Assembly (NCBI GenBank): GCA_030266845.1
Contig: JAJDIT010000001.1
Location: forward strand, 62,001 to 126,000
Length of the DNA: 64,000 bases
Origin: Acholeplasma sp. OttesenSCG-928-E16
GTDB lineage: Bacteria; Bacillota_I; Bacilli_A; Acholeplasmatales; Acholeplasmataceae
Direction of reading: 5' to 3'
Of the stretch, positions 54,001 to 61,988 are shown piece by piece. Below the pieces are notes generated by a model that made no database searches, was not told where the DNA came from, and worked only from the letters and a program-made list of their open reading frames with translations. Numbering within the stretch: the first letter of the stretch is position 1; each line of letters starts with the position of its first letter. The position numbers and the translations under genes are program-made.

Positions 54001-55768
54001 TGGCAACAGTTATGTAGCAACTTGGACAGAGTTCAAAGCAGAAGTTTCCCTAAAGGCAAACGGTAGATATGTTATTTATTACCGAGCTGTTGACCAAGCC
54101 GGAAACGCATCTAAACAAAAGACAATCACAATAGATGTTGTTATTGAAATTGCTGAAGATAACGAATATGTTATTAGAAATGGCAAAGAAGTAACCTACT
54201 ATGAAACATCAACTCCAATTAAGTTACCTACTTACTCAGAAAGAGAAGCTGAAGTTAGGGCTTCTTGGTTATCAACTGTTTGGAATATTGACGTTCCAAT
54301 GGTTACAACAGAAGAAGAATATAAAGCAAAAATCATTACAATGTTAGATACTTTATTATCATTAAACATGAATACTATATTCTTCCAAGTAAGATCAATG
54401 AATGACGCCTATTATAAGTCTGATTATGCTCCTTATTCAAGGTTCTTAGCTGGTGCTCAAGGAGTTGATCCTGGATTTGATGCCTTAGGATTTGTTATTG
54501 AAGAAACCCATAAAAGAGGTATGGAATTCCATGCATGGATGAATCCATATCGGGTGTCTTCTGATACAGCTCCAAAAGATACTCAATTAGCAGCCCTAGC
54601 TGATGGCAATTTTGCAAAAATGAATCCATCATTAGTGCTTGCAGATCGAAGTGGGCAATTAATATTAAACCCAGGTGAACCAAGAGTTCAAAACTATCTT
54701 AAAAATGTCGTATCCGAAATATTGGGTTTATATGATATTGATGGAATCCATTTTGATGATTATTTTTATAGTTATGGAGGTACTGATAACCAACAAGACC
54801 AAGATGCTTTTAATAGATATGGCAATGGGTTATCAAGGGAAGATTGGCGTCGCAAAAATGTTGATGATCTTATTAAATTAATTTCTGAGACTATTAATGA
54901 ATACGAAGAACAAAAAGACAAAAATGTTAAATTTGGAATTAGTCCATTTGCGATATGGAGATCAAAACAAGAAGGTGTGCCTGAGGGATCTAACACTCCT
55001 GTAACTAATCTACAAAGTTATAAAGATCAATTCGCTGATTCTAAAAAATGGGTAGACGAAAAATGGCTAGACTATATTTGTCCTCAAATCTATGGTGGAT
55101 TTGACTATAAACCAATGCAATATGCTGATATGGTAGACTGGTGGGCAAACGTATGTAAGAATGCAGGTGTTGACCTAATGATTGGTCAAGGGATGCATCG
55201 ATCAGTAGATTCGTCTGTTCCAGATTGGAAAGATCAAAGTGAATTAGTAGAACAAATTCGTTATGCAAATCAATATGATTGTGTCATAGGTTATTCGATA
55301 TTCTCATATAAGAATTTACTTGGAACAACAACGGCAACAAAAGCAGCATTAACAAGGCTAGTAAATAGTTATTGGACAAAAAGAGCAACTTTCCCTTGGG
55401 GATCTGATGTTACTATCGACCAATATGAAATTACCCTAAATGTTGATCAAACAAAAGGCTCTGTATCAAGCTTAAGTAAAGACAAATTTGCTTACGGTGA
55501 TACTGTTAGTTTAACAGCAACACCAAAAGATAAGTATAAATTTGTTGAATGGCGTATTAATGGAATATCAGCTGGTAGTGAAGAAACAATAAGCTTTAAA
55601 GTTACTAACGATATCAGCGTAGAAGCAATATTTGATTTAGTTTCTAATAATGGAAATACACCAAATGATAAAACTCTAATAATTGTAATCTCGATAGCTT
55701 CAGGCGTCGTTTTAGTAGGTGGGTTAGTTACTGTTATTTTGGTTAGGAAAAAGAAAAAAGTAAAATAA
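51089..55768 (+). CDS. Exported, membrane-anchored protein with two GHL10 glycosidase domains
   Basis: This 1559-residue protein has a signal/anchor (residues 1-25), GHL10 domain 1 (about 66-445, motif GIHFDDYFYSY from residue 238), a set of fibronectin-III-like modules (starting near ITWDEIENADGYIV, ISWDSVNNADGYTL and VSWSRVDNASGYVV), two Ig-like modules (about 850-1030), GHL10 domain 2 (about 1047-1430, motif from 1219), an InlB B-repeat-like module (about 1445-1525) and a C-terminal helix followed by RKKKKVK. Both GHL10 domains keep the HFDDYF and NPGEP motifs. It is expected to be held at the outer cell face, trimming denuded peptidoglycan glycans. Confidence 0.85.
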   Translation: MKIFNKLIIGIVLVMSVFALLSTNNYNNDLDIYDAATTDLEELVINGDTVTHRGTSNPVMTPKNYTEKNTEVRAVWLAYVTSDGPKFSTEAKYKQDITAVLNRMVALKLNTIFFQVRPMNDAMYESEYAPFSRFLYGTSVTNEGKDPGMDILKYVIDECHSRGIEFHAWLNPYRVSTGTGTKEAQLATLHDDNFAKQNPNLVIQGSDERLILNPGEPAVRDYLFNVVDELMQKYDIDGIHFDDYFYSYSGTTDTLDQSAFDNYNPNGLSRADWRRNNVNLLVEGVSNCIKNHNANNNTTIRFGISPFGIWKNGNGTITGGSNTAGNNSYAAQFADSKKWVEEGWLDYICPQTYWGFKLAAAPFADLVDWWALVCETYGVDLILGLGLYRVTETNDGWSKNPNELIDQINYASKHDAVAGFSIFSYNYLNSSNTTIKSQLNTLTANYWTKMPTKIWDVKTTKLSNPTINIKDNVITWDEIENADGYIVTLNGTKNAKQTGTSFTMPSPTNGVEYTISVEAVSNDVSLFENSSTEETFTYGKKLNTPSNISFSNGTISWDSVNNADGYTLYIGGETETKLDSFEATKNTTTYSSDNLYFSLSDSSMLWNRNDLLVNVNDDHGRRDQIVLVFDDPNKVTYDSSALSATVLVHVGADGTILERAYGSNFETLLNNLKNSGLKKGEVLMTSYGGASVFGGSSVSTWNPNENPLVVGDKISLDWSNGFDSTTNSYAFSNTTPGVYEISIMAYSNSSSYENSTVSSKYDLIISKALAAPVITLNNNIVSWSRVDNASGYVVTVNGVASDPQTRSSYTINAATAGNYVVTVKAVSNDAMYSDSVSSNSVTYTHTITSDTPSIEVTGTGSDGFYQEATITLSTTTSYDILYKINSGSWQTYSSSSKITLDADGEYTIYYKLDFAGATENSKFITIDNVAPEEPAIIVNGQKNDAGKYVKNVSFSFDEITDGTIYYKIDLSGNSYVATWTEFKAEVSLKANGRYVIYYRAVDQAGNASKQKTITIDVVIEIAEDNEYVIRNGKEVTYYETSTPIKLPTYSEREAEVRASWLSTVWNIDVPMVTTEEEYKAKIITMLDTLLSLNMNTIFFQVRSMNDAYYKSDYAPYSRFLAGAQGVDPGFDALGFVIEETHKRGMEFHAWMNPYRVSSDTAPKDTQLAALADGNFAKMNPSLVLADRSGQLILNPGEPRVQNYLKNVVSEILGLYDIDGIHFDDYFYSYGGTDNQQDQDAFNRYGNGLSREDWRRKNVDDLIKLISETINEYEEQKDKNVKFGISPFAIWRSKQEGVPEGSNTPVTNLQSYKDQFADSKKWVDEKWLDYICPQIYGGFDYKPMQYADMVDWWANVCKNAGVDLMIGQGMHRSVDSSVPDWKDQSELVEQIRYANQYDCVIGYSIFSYKNLLGTTTATKAALTRLVNSYWTKRATFPWGSDVTIDQYEITLNVDQTKGSVSSLSKDKFAYGDTVSLTATPKDKYKFVEWRINGISAGSEETISFKVTNDISVEAIFDLVSNNGNTPNDKTLIIVISIASGVVLVGGLVTVILVRKKKKVK

Positions 55769-55774
55769 TCTAGT

Positions 55775-55796
55775 GAGGGCCAATCCTTTGGCCCTC
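55775..55796 (+). terminator. GC-rich hairpin between GHL10 genes, no T-tract
   Basis: GAGGGCCAA (55775-55783) pairs perfectly with TTGGCCCTC (55788-55796). The absence of a following T run makes full termination doubtful; it may stabilise or partially attenuate the message. Confidence 0.6.
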
Positions 55797-55841
55797 CTAA
55801 GATTGATTAATTAATGGTTAGCGCAAACAAGGAGGCAAAAA

Positions 55842-57854
55842 GTGAAAATGAAATCGATACATAAAAACATTATAATGATTCTTTTATTGTTTTTATCAGT
55901 GTTCCCCTTTTTTGGTAGTTATCACGCCGATAACGAGATTTCAGTTCCAAAGATCATTGTAACTGGCGATGTAAATGAAAACGGAAAATACACATCAAAA
56001 GTTGTAGTTACATTTGAAAAAGTAGATGGAATAGATATCTATTATGATCGTTTTACAAACGGAAATTTTACTCATGGATATGTCAAGTTTAATAATTCAA
56101 TCAACCTAACTACAAATGGAAGACATTTAATAAGTTATTATGGACAAGACTCTCTTTTAAATCAATCAACTAAAGGATCTATTACTATTGATATCATCTT
56201 AATTTCTACTGAGGATAATGAGTATGTAGAAAGAAATGGGAGCTATGTCAATTATTATAAAACGAGTACCCCAGTTAAACTACCAACCTCCTATAGTGAA
56301 AAAAGCAATGAGCTAAGGGCAGTTTGGGTTTCAACAGTTTCAAATATTGATATCGTGAAACATTCCTCAGAGGAACAATATAAAGGTGTTATTAATACCA
56401 TCTTAGATAATGTAAAAAATAATAATTTAAACGCAATATTCTTTCAAGTAAGGCCGATGAATGATGCTTTTTATGAGTCAGACTATGCACCATTTAGTCG
56501 ATATTTAACTGGTGCAGAGGGTGTTTCGCCAGGTTGGGATGTTTTAGAATACATAATAGATGAAGCTCACCGAAGAGGAATAGAATTTCATGCATGGCTA
56601 AATCCTTACCGAGTCTCATCCACAACTGGTGTTCCTAAGGAAACCCAGCTATCTTCTTTAGCTAATAATAATTTTGCGAGAATGAATCCTAGTTTAGTAA
56701 TGGAAGATAATGATGGAAAACTAATATTAAACCCTGGTGAACCAGAGGTTGTCGAATATATCAGTAATGTAGTAGATGAGCTTATTACAAAATATAAGGT
56801 TGATGGAATCCATTTTGATGATTATTTTTATAGTTATTCTGGGACTCCAACCCAAGAAGATCAAAGCGCATTTACAAATAATAATCCAAGTAAGTTATCA
56901 AGAGCTGACTGGAGACGTAAAAACATCGATGATCTAATCAAAGGATTATCAGAACTAATCGATGCTCATAATCAAGAAAAAAATGTTCATATAAAGTTTG
57001 GGATTAGTCCATTTGGAGTTTGGAGTTCGAAAAATTCAAGTTCTGGGATGCCTGATGGAGCAAATGTCGGAAATACAATGCAAAGCTATAGTGCTCAATA
57101 TGCGGATTCTAAAAAATGGGTTGAAGAGGGATGGTTAGATTATATTTGCCCACAATTATACTGGGGCTTTTCCCATTCTTCTGCGCCATTTGCTGACCTA
57201 GTGAAATGGTGGGCAGAACTATGCGAAAGAAGCAATGTAGATTTAATTATTGGTCAAGGATTTTATCGTTCAGTGGAAACACAAAGTGATTGGACTAATG
57301 CAAACGAGCTATTAGAACAAATAAGATATGCAAGCACATATGAATCAGTAAAAGGATTTTCATTATTTTCATATAAAACGATAATCAATCAATCTCAAAA
57401 TGTTTTACAAGCAGTAAAAAGATTAAATGATTATTACTGGACCGAACAACCAATGTTTCCTTGGCCATCAGATATTAGTGATCTTAGATATACTGTTACT
57501 GGGACTTCAAATATAGATCAAGGAATGATTGGTGGTCTTGATAAAGATGCTTACCTTTATGGAGAAGAAATAACGATAGAAGCTATTCCACAAACCGGCT
57601 ACAAATTTAAAAATTGGGTTATTGAAGGTTCAACAGTAGATAATTTAAAATCAAGAACAATTACTTTTAAAGTTACTGGCAATACAACTATCGAAGCTAT
57701 ATTTGAAGTAGATAAACCATTTGATTTTACCTTAGTTATTATCGGCTCGAGCATTATAGGAGGAGCAGCATTAGCAGCCTTATTCACGTTTATTGTTAGA
57801 AAAAGAAAAGGGGAAAGAAGCGATGATCCAGAAAATCCAAGCAATAGCGGCTGA
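55842..57854 (+). CDS. Exported, membrane-anchored GHL10 glycosidase
   Basis: The 670-residue protein has an N-terminal signal (about 8-28), an Ig-like module (about 35-125), one GHL10 domain (about 150-530; NAIFFQVRPMNDAFYESD, FHAWLNPYRVS, GIHFDDYFYSY from residue 322, FGISPFGVW, YICPQLYWGF), an InlB-like repeat (about 545-622) and a C-terminal helix with a basic and then acidic tail. It looks like the second half of the preceding protein, duplicated. Translation is taken from GTG 55842, six bases after GGAGG; ATG 55848 is the alternative. Confidence 0.86.
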   Translation: MKMKSIHKNIIMILLLFLSVFPFFGSYHADNEISVPKIIVTGDVNENGKYTSKVVVTFEKVDGIDIYYDRFTNGNFTHGYVKFNNSINLTTNGRHLISYYGQDSLLNQSTKGSITIDIILISTEDNEYVERNGSYVNYYKTSTPVKLPTSYSEKSNELRAVWVSTVSNIDIVKHSSEEQYKGVINTILDNVKNNNLNAIFFQVRPMNDAFYESDYAPFSRYLTGAEGVSPGWDVLEYIIDEAHRRGIEFHAWLNPYRVSSTTGVPKETQLSSLANNNFARMNPSLVMEDNDGKLILNPGEPEVVEYISNVVDELITKYKVDGIHFDDYFYSYSGTPTQEDQSAFTNNNPSKLSRADWRRKNIDDLIKGLSELIDAHNQEKNVHIKFGISPFGVWSSKNSSSGMPDGANVGNTMQSYSAQYADSKKWVEEGWLDYICPQLYWGFSHSSAPFADLVKWWAELCERSNVDLIIGQGFYRSVETQSDWTNANELLEQIRYASTYESVKGFSLFSYKTIINQSQNVLQAVKRLNDYYWTEQPMFPWPSDISDLRYTVTGTSNIDQGMIGGLDKDAYLYGEEITIEAIPQTGYKFKNWVIEGSTVDNLKSRTITFKVTGNTTIEAIFEVDKPFDFTLVIIGSSIIGGAALAALFTFIVRKRKGERSDDPENPSNSG

Positions 57855-58860
57855 GGCGGTTAATAAAAAAGATATTCCTGGTGCTTCATTTGCATTAGTA
57901 AAAAATGGTATAATTGAAACAGGATACGTTGGATACAAACAAATATATAAAAGAAAAATAAAAAATAGAGGCAATGAAGTTTATGATTGTGCCTCACTCA
58001 CTAAGGTTATTTCAACAACCACGATTATCATGAAATTGATAGAGGATAAAAAATTACGTTTAGATGACTTTGTTAGTGATTTTCTACCAAGATTTAAGCA
58101 TAAAAACATTACTATATACCATCTTTTAACCCATTCTTCTGGATTACCGGCAGATGTAAAAAGATCAAATACCTTAAAATCAAAAGAAGAGGTTATGGAT
58201 TATATATATGATGTCTCATTAATTAATGATTTAGAGACTAGTTGTGTTTATTCGGATATCGGATTTATTTTATTAGGAGAAATTATTGAAAAAATAACTA
58301 ATAAAAAAATAAGTGAAAATGCATTTGAAATGATTTTCAAACCGCTAAACATGATAAGCAGTTCATATTATCCGGATAAAAGATTTGCTGCCCCAACCGA
58401 ACTAAGAGAAGATGATGTTTATAATGGTCTTCTAAGGGGAATGGTTCATGATGAGAAGAGTTTCGCAATGAAAGGCGAAGCAGGACACGCAGGTTTATTT
58501 TCTAACGTATATGATATTTCCTTATTCATCAAGGCAATCTTAGAAGATAAATTTGTTTTAAAAAAAGAAACAGTGGATGAACTATTTAAGCACCGACCAT
58601 TAAAATCTAACAATGAAACAACAAGGGCTCTTGGATGGGATAAACCACAAAAAGGCGGACAAGTTGGTGATAATTTTGATTTTATAAACACGATTTGTCA
58701 TACAGGGTTTACTGGGTGTAATATGTTTATAGATAGAAAAAGAAAAATAGGGTTTGTTATGTTAAGCAATGCGGTACACTATAAAAGAGCAATGAACCAT
58801 ATATTTTCTTATCGATATAGGATTGGAAGCGAAATTATTAAAAAAGGAGTTGAGGGATAA
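57823..58860 (+). CDS. Serine beta-lactamase-family hydrolase (AmiE/YbbE-like muramyl amidase)
   Basis: The 345-residue enzyme has the active-site set of the beta-lactamase/PBP fold: Ser58-Leu-Thr-Lys61 (CASLTKVIS), YSDIGFILLGEIIE where Tyr-Ser-Asp replaces YxN, and HTGFTGC. In Bacillus the homologue AmiE (YbbE) removes the peptide from MurNAc during muropeptide recovery, which fits the neighbours. No signal peptide is seen, so it may work in the cytosol. The start ATG 57823 follows AAGGGGA and overlaps the previous gene by 32 bases. Confidence 0.85.
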   Translation: MIQKIQAIAAEAVNKKDIPGASFALVKNGIIETGYVGYKQIYKRKIKNRGNEVYDCASLTKVISTTTIIMKLIEDKKLRLDDFVSDFLPRFKHKNITIYHLLTHSSGLPADVKRSNTLKSKEEVMDYIYDVSLINDLETSCVYSDIGFILLGEIIEKITNKKISENAFEMIFKPLNMISSSYYPDKRFAAPTELREDDVYNGLLRGMVHDEKSFAMKGEAGHAGLFSNVYDISLFIKAILEDKFVLKKETVDELFKHRPLKSNNETTRALGWDKPQKGGQVGDNFDFINTICHTGFTGCNMFIDRKRKIGFVMLSNAVHYKRAMNHIFSYRYRIGSEIIKKGVEG

Positions 58861-58862
58861 AA

Positions 58863-61800
58863 ATGAAAAGAAAAGTTTTTTTAGCAATCGCGGTCTTAGT
58901 AACATCACTTTTAGTAGGATGTGGATCTAAAATCACTATTGAATGTAGTGAAAGAAGCGCGACAATTGGATCTTTCGAGACATATCAGATAGAGGCAACT
59001 ACTAATGATGATAAGGGACTAAACTATGAATCTGAAAACAAAGATGTAGCTACAGTCAATGACTCAGGATTAGTAAGTGCTGTTGCTGTTGGACAAGCGA
59101 AGATTAAAGTATCTTCAAAAAGTGATCCAAAAGTGTCAATAACTATTGATATCAAAGTAGAAAAGAAAGACTATGTCAATGTTACAACAACAGAGATAGA
59201 TCTAGACTTAGGTGATGAACACACTTTAGTTTATGATGCATCTGGAGCTGTTAATTTTACATCGAGCGACACTAATATCGCTGCTGTAAATACAAGCGGC
59301 ATTATTGTTTCGATTGCAGCTGGAACAGTTGATATTACCATTTCTTTAAAAACCGATGCTAGCGTATCAAAAGTTGTAAAAGTTAATGTCGTTCCACTAG
59401 CTTCAAAAATTGTTATTTCTGGTCCTACAGTGATAACTGTTGGTGGGACCGGGGAATACAAGATTACGGCAACCCCTGCTGGTTCTAGTAAGAATGTGGA
59501 ATGGGAAGTAAGCGATGAATCGATAGCTACTATCAATGAATCTGGTGTTTTATCAGGAGTTACTGCCGGAACGGTCACTGTTAGTGCGACTCATAAAAAG
59601 GACTCAACAGTTAAAAATTCTTTTGAAGTAGAAGTAAAAAGTATATTATTCGTTTCTGCTTCTAAGGGGGCTGGCGATACATTGACCATCAATGGTATTA
59701 CCTTAGAACACGGAAAGGGATTATACTCAAGTTTAAAAGAAGCATCCGAAAAAGCGATTGATGGAACGATTATTTATCTTTTTGATGGAGAATTCAGTGA
59801 CGCAATAAACATTAATAAAGATTTTGTTTCATTATTAGGTGTTGGTAATGGTGCTGTAATCAAAAATACTGTTACAATTAAAGGAAAAAATATATCAATT
59901 GAAGGAGTTAGATTCGAAGGTGCTGCAAGAATTGTAAGTACTGAGGCAGTTGAAAATCTTCAATTAGTAAATAACTCATTTAATAATATTACTGGAACAT
60001 CTGATTTAATTTCTCTTGCTGGAGTTAATGGGTTAGTTATTAAAGGTAATAATATAACCTTACCTTCAATCAATGGAATAGTGCTTTCAAACATTAGTGC
60101 AAATGAAGCATTAATAAGAAATAATACAATTACTGGTGGACAAACAGCAATAAAGGCAGCCTTTTTAGGTTCTGCTACAAGTACCACACAGTTGCATATT
60201 GTTAGAAATGTTATTTCAAACGCTAATCTACCACTTGATGTTAATACACTAAATTCAAGTTCATCTTACGCAAGATATAACCAAATAAGTGGTTTTGGAA
60301 GCAAGGCTGTTGTTGCAAACAGCGAAAATGCAATGGATTTTTCATTAAACTATTGGGGAAGTAAGACTGTTGATATTTCTAAGTTTGATAATGTTGCAGA
60401 ACACTTCTTAGCAGGAACATATGAATCTGCAGACGACATTCTTTTAGAAAAATATGAAGACCCAAGAGTTCCAGCTATGATGATTATTAATAACCCAATT
60501 GAGGATTTAAAAATTGGTGATAGCTACCAAATTGAAGTTTCATACTTACCTTATGATTATCAACATAGGAGTTCAAACGTCAGATTTGTAACTACTGATG
60601 CATCAGTTGCTTATTTTGGATTAACCGGTGTTTTAAACATTGTTAAATCAGGGTTAGTTCATCTAGGAGTTAGATCAACTGTCTTTACAAACTTAGAAAA
60701 TATGATGATAGTTTCTGTATTAACTGATCCAGGAGTAGAAATGAAACCTTCTAATATGGATGCTGGATTAATTGTTGGTGAGGCTTTATCGTTTGAAACT
60801 AAGGTTTTCCCTTATACAATCGAAAACAACCCAATAAGATTTAGTTCTTCAGATGCAAGTGTTGCAACTATCGACGCTACTGGAAAAGTTACATCACTAA
60901 AAGCGGGAACAGTAACTTTCAAAGCAGAAGTTGATGTTAAAGATGAACAAGGGGTCCTTTTGGAAACGGTTGAAACAACATATACATCTTCATTCTATGC
61001 AGAATTGGATGGAAACAATATCTTAGACTATCTTACTATGTATCACAATACCTATGCGCAAACAAAAAATGTTTTCGTTAATGGATTTAATGGTACATAT
61101 ACATATTATGGAATTCTTTCCGCTTCAATGTTCTTATACGATGAAGTTATTATTCATCAAGCGATTATCACTAATCCAGCAATTAGACCAGGATTGATGA
61201 CGGCATTACCTTCTAATGTCACTCCATTTAATGGGGATAACATTTATTGGGTAGTGGTACATGATACTGCTAATGCAGGTTCAGGAGCTGCCGGGCATGC
61301 GCAATGGTTATCAGGTGGTGGAGATTCAACATCATGGCACTACACAGTTGATGATAAAGAAACTTATCAACATTTACCAGAAAATGAAAGAGCATATCAT
61401 GCAGGAGATGGTTCATCTAGCCCAGGCAATAATGGTGGTTATTTAGGTGGTGGAAATAGAAATGGTATTGGAATTGAAACATCAGTCCGTAAGGGAGATG
61501 ACTTATTTAAGGTTTGGCAAAATACAGCTAAATTAGTTGCTGACATTTTAGTTAGAAACAATTTACCATTAAATCATGCGAAGTATCATAATGATTTTAG
61601 TGGTAAAAACTGTCCGGCTGCAATGCGTGATGCGAAGATGATCCCATATTTTGAAATATTAAAGGAAGTTGAATACAACATAAGAAGTAAATATCCTGAT
61701 GCAGTGATCACTTTAACTTCAAACAACACAGATTATCTTGCAAACTCAGGTAGAATAATTAAGCTTCCAGAAAAGGCAATGACAGTGACATACACTGTTT

Positions 61801-61868
61801 CAGTTACCAATAATAGTCAAACAGAGACTAGAGACTTTGCAATTTATTTGCCTGGAACAATAGCCTAA
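58863..61868 (+). CDS. Lipoprotein N-acetylmuramoyl-L-alanine amidase with Big2 and beta-helix modules
   Basis: The 1001-residue protein has a lipoprotein signal ending in LLVGC (Cys about 20), three Big2-like Ig modules (about 25-265, each with a pattern such as VATVNDSGLVSAVAVGQAKI), a beta-helix-like region (about 270-500), more Big2 modules (about 540-710, SSDASVATIDATGKVTSLKA), and a C-terminal Amidase_2 domain. Expected zinc ligands His800 (VVHDTA), His909 and Cys917 (HNDFSGKNC) and Glu872 (GIETS) are all there, with the PlyL-like H-H-C set. It should cleave stem peptides from wall glycan outside the cell, providing denuded strands for the GHL10 enzymes. It follows the serine hydrolase by two bases. 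Confidence 0.9.
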   Translation: MKRKVFLAIAVLVTSLLVGCGSKITIECSERSATIGSFETYQIEATTNDDKGLNYESENKDVATVNDSGLVSAVAVGQAKIKVSSKSDPKVSITIDIKVEKKDYVNVTTTEIDLDLGDEHTLVYDASGAVNFTSSDTNIAAVNTSGIIVSIAAGTVDITISLKTDASVSKVVKVNVVPLASKIVISGPTVITVGGTGEYKITATPAGSSKNVEWEVSDESIATINESGVLSGVTAGTVTVSATHKKDSTVKNSFEVEVKSILFVSASKGAGDTLTINGITLEHGKGLYSSLKEASEKAIDGTIIYLFDGEFSDAININKDFVSLLGVGNGAVIKNTVTIKGKNISIEGVRFEGAARIVSTEAVENLQLVNNSFNNITGTSDLISLAGVNGLVIKGNNITLPSINGIVLSNISANEALIRNNTITGGQTAIKAAFLGSATSTTQLHIVRNVISNANLPLDVNTLNSSSSYARYNQISGFGSKAVVANSENAMDFSLNYWGSKTVDISKFDNVAEHFLAGTYESADDILLEKYEDPRVPAMMIINNPIEDLKIGDSYQIEVSYLPYDYQHRSSNVRFVTTDASVAYFGLTGVLNIVKSGLVHLGVRSTVFTNLENMMIVSVLTDPGVEMKPSNMDAGLIVGEALSFETKVFPYTIENNPIRFSSSDASVATIDATGKVTSLKAGTVTFKAEVDVKDEQGVLLETVETTYTSSFYAELDGNNILDYLTMYHNTYAQTKNVFVNGFNGTYTYYGILSASMFLYDEVIIHQAIITNPAIRPGLMTALPSNVTPFNGDNIYWVVVHDTANAGSGAAGHAQWLSGGGDSTSWHYTVDDKETYQHLPENERAYHAGDGSSSPGNNGGYLGGGNRNGIGIETSVRKGDDLFKVWQNTAKLVADILVRNNLPLNHAKYHNDFSGKNCPAAMRDAKMIPYFEILKEVEYNIRSKYPDAVITLTSNNTDYLANSGRIIKLPEKAMTVTYTVSVTNNSQTETRDFAIYLPGTIA

Positions 61869-61896
61869 TAACTGAAAAAAAAAATCAAGGATTGAA

Positions 61897-61910
61897 AAAA
61901 AGCGCTTATT
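61897..61910. promoter_or_regulatory. Upstream cre-like half site
   Basis: The core AAAGCGCTTA resembles a cre but the outer bases do not fit; it lies 27 bases upstream of the better site at 61924. Confidence 0.25.
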
Positions 61911-61922
61911 TCCTAGTTTGGA

Positions 61923-61951
61923 TTGACAGCGCTTTCACTAAACGATATAAT
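61923..61951 (+). promoter_or_regulatory. Consensus sigma-A promoter of the terminal secreted-protein gene
   Basis: TTGACA at 61923-61928 and TATAAT at 61946-61951 are separated by exactly 17 bases, with GGAGG 29 bases further down. Confidence 0.85.
61924..61937. promoter_or_regulatory. cre-like operator overlapping the -35
   Basis: TGACAGCGCTTTCA matches the cre consensus TGWAANCGNTNWCA at all but one defined position and covers the -35, where CcpA would repress. ccpA is present at 20170. Confidence 0.65.
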
Positions 61952-61988
61952 TTTAATATAATATTCTTACAAGAATAGGAGGAGAAGA

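Noticed and set aside
59231-60187. Antisense open frames within the amidase gene
   Set aside because: They fall in repetitive Big2 and beta-helix coding sequence, where reverse frames are open by composition.
61892-61937. AAAGCGCTT/AGCGCTTT inverted cores as a terminator after the amidase gene
   Set aside because: No T-tract follows and the second copy overlaps a consensus promoter; cre-type operators explain them better.
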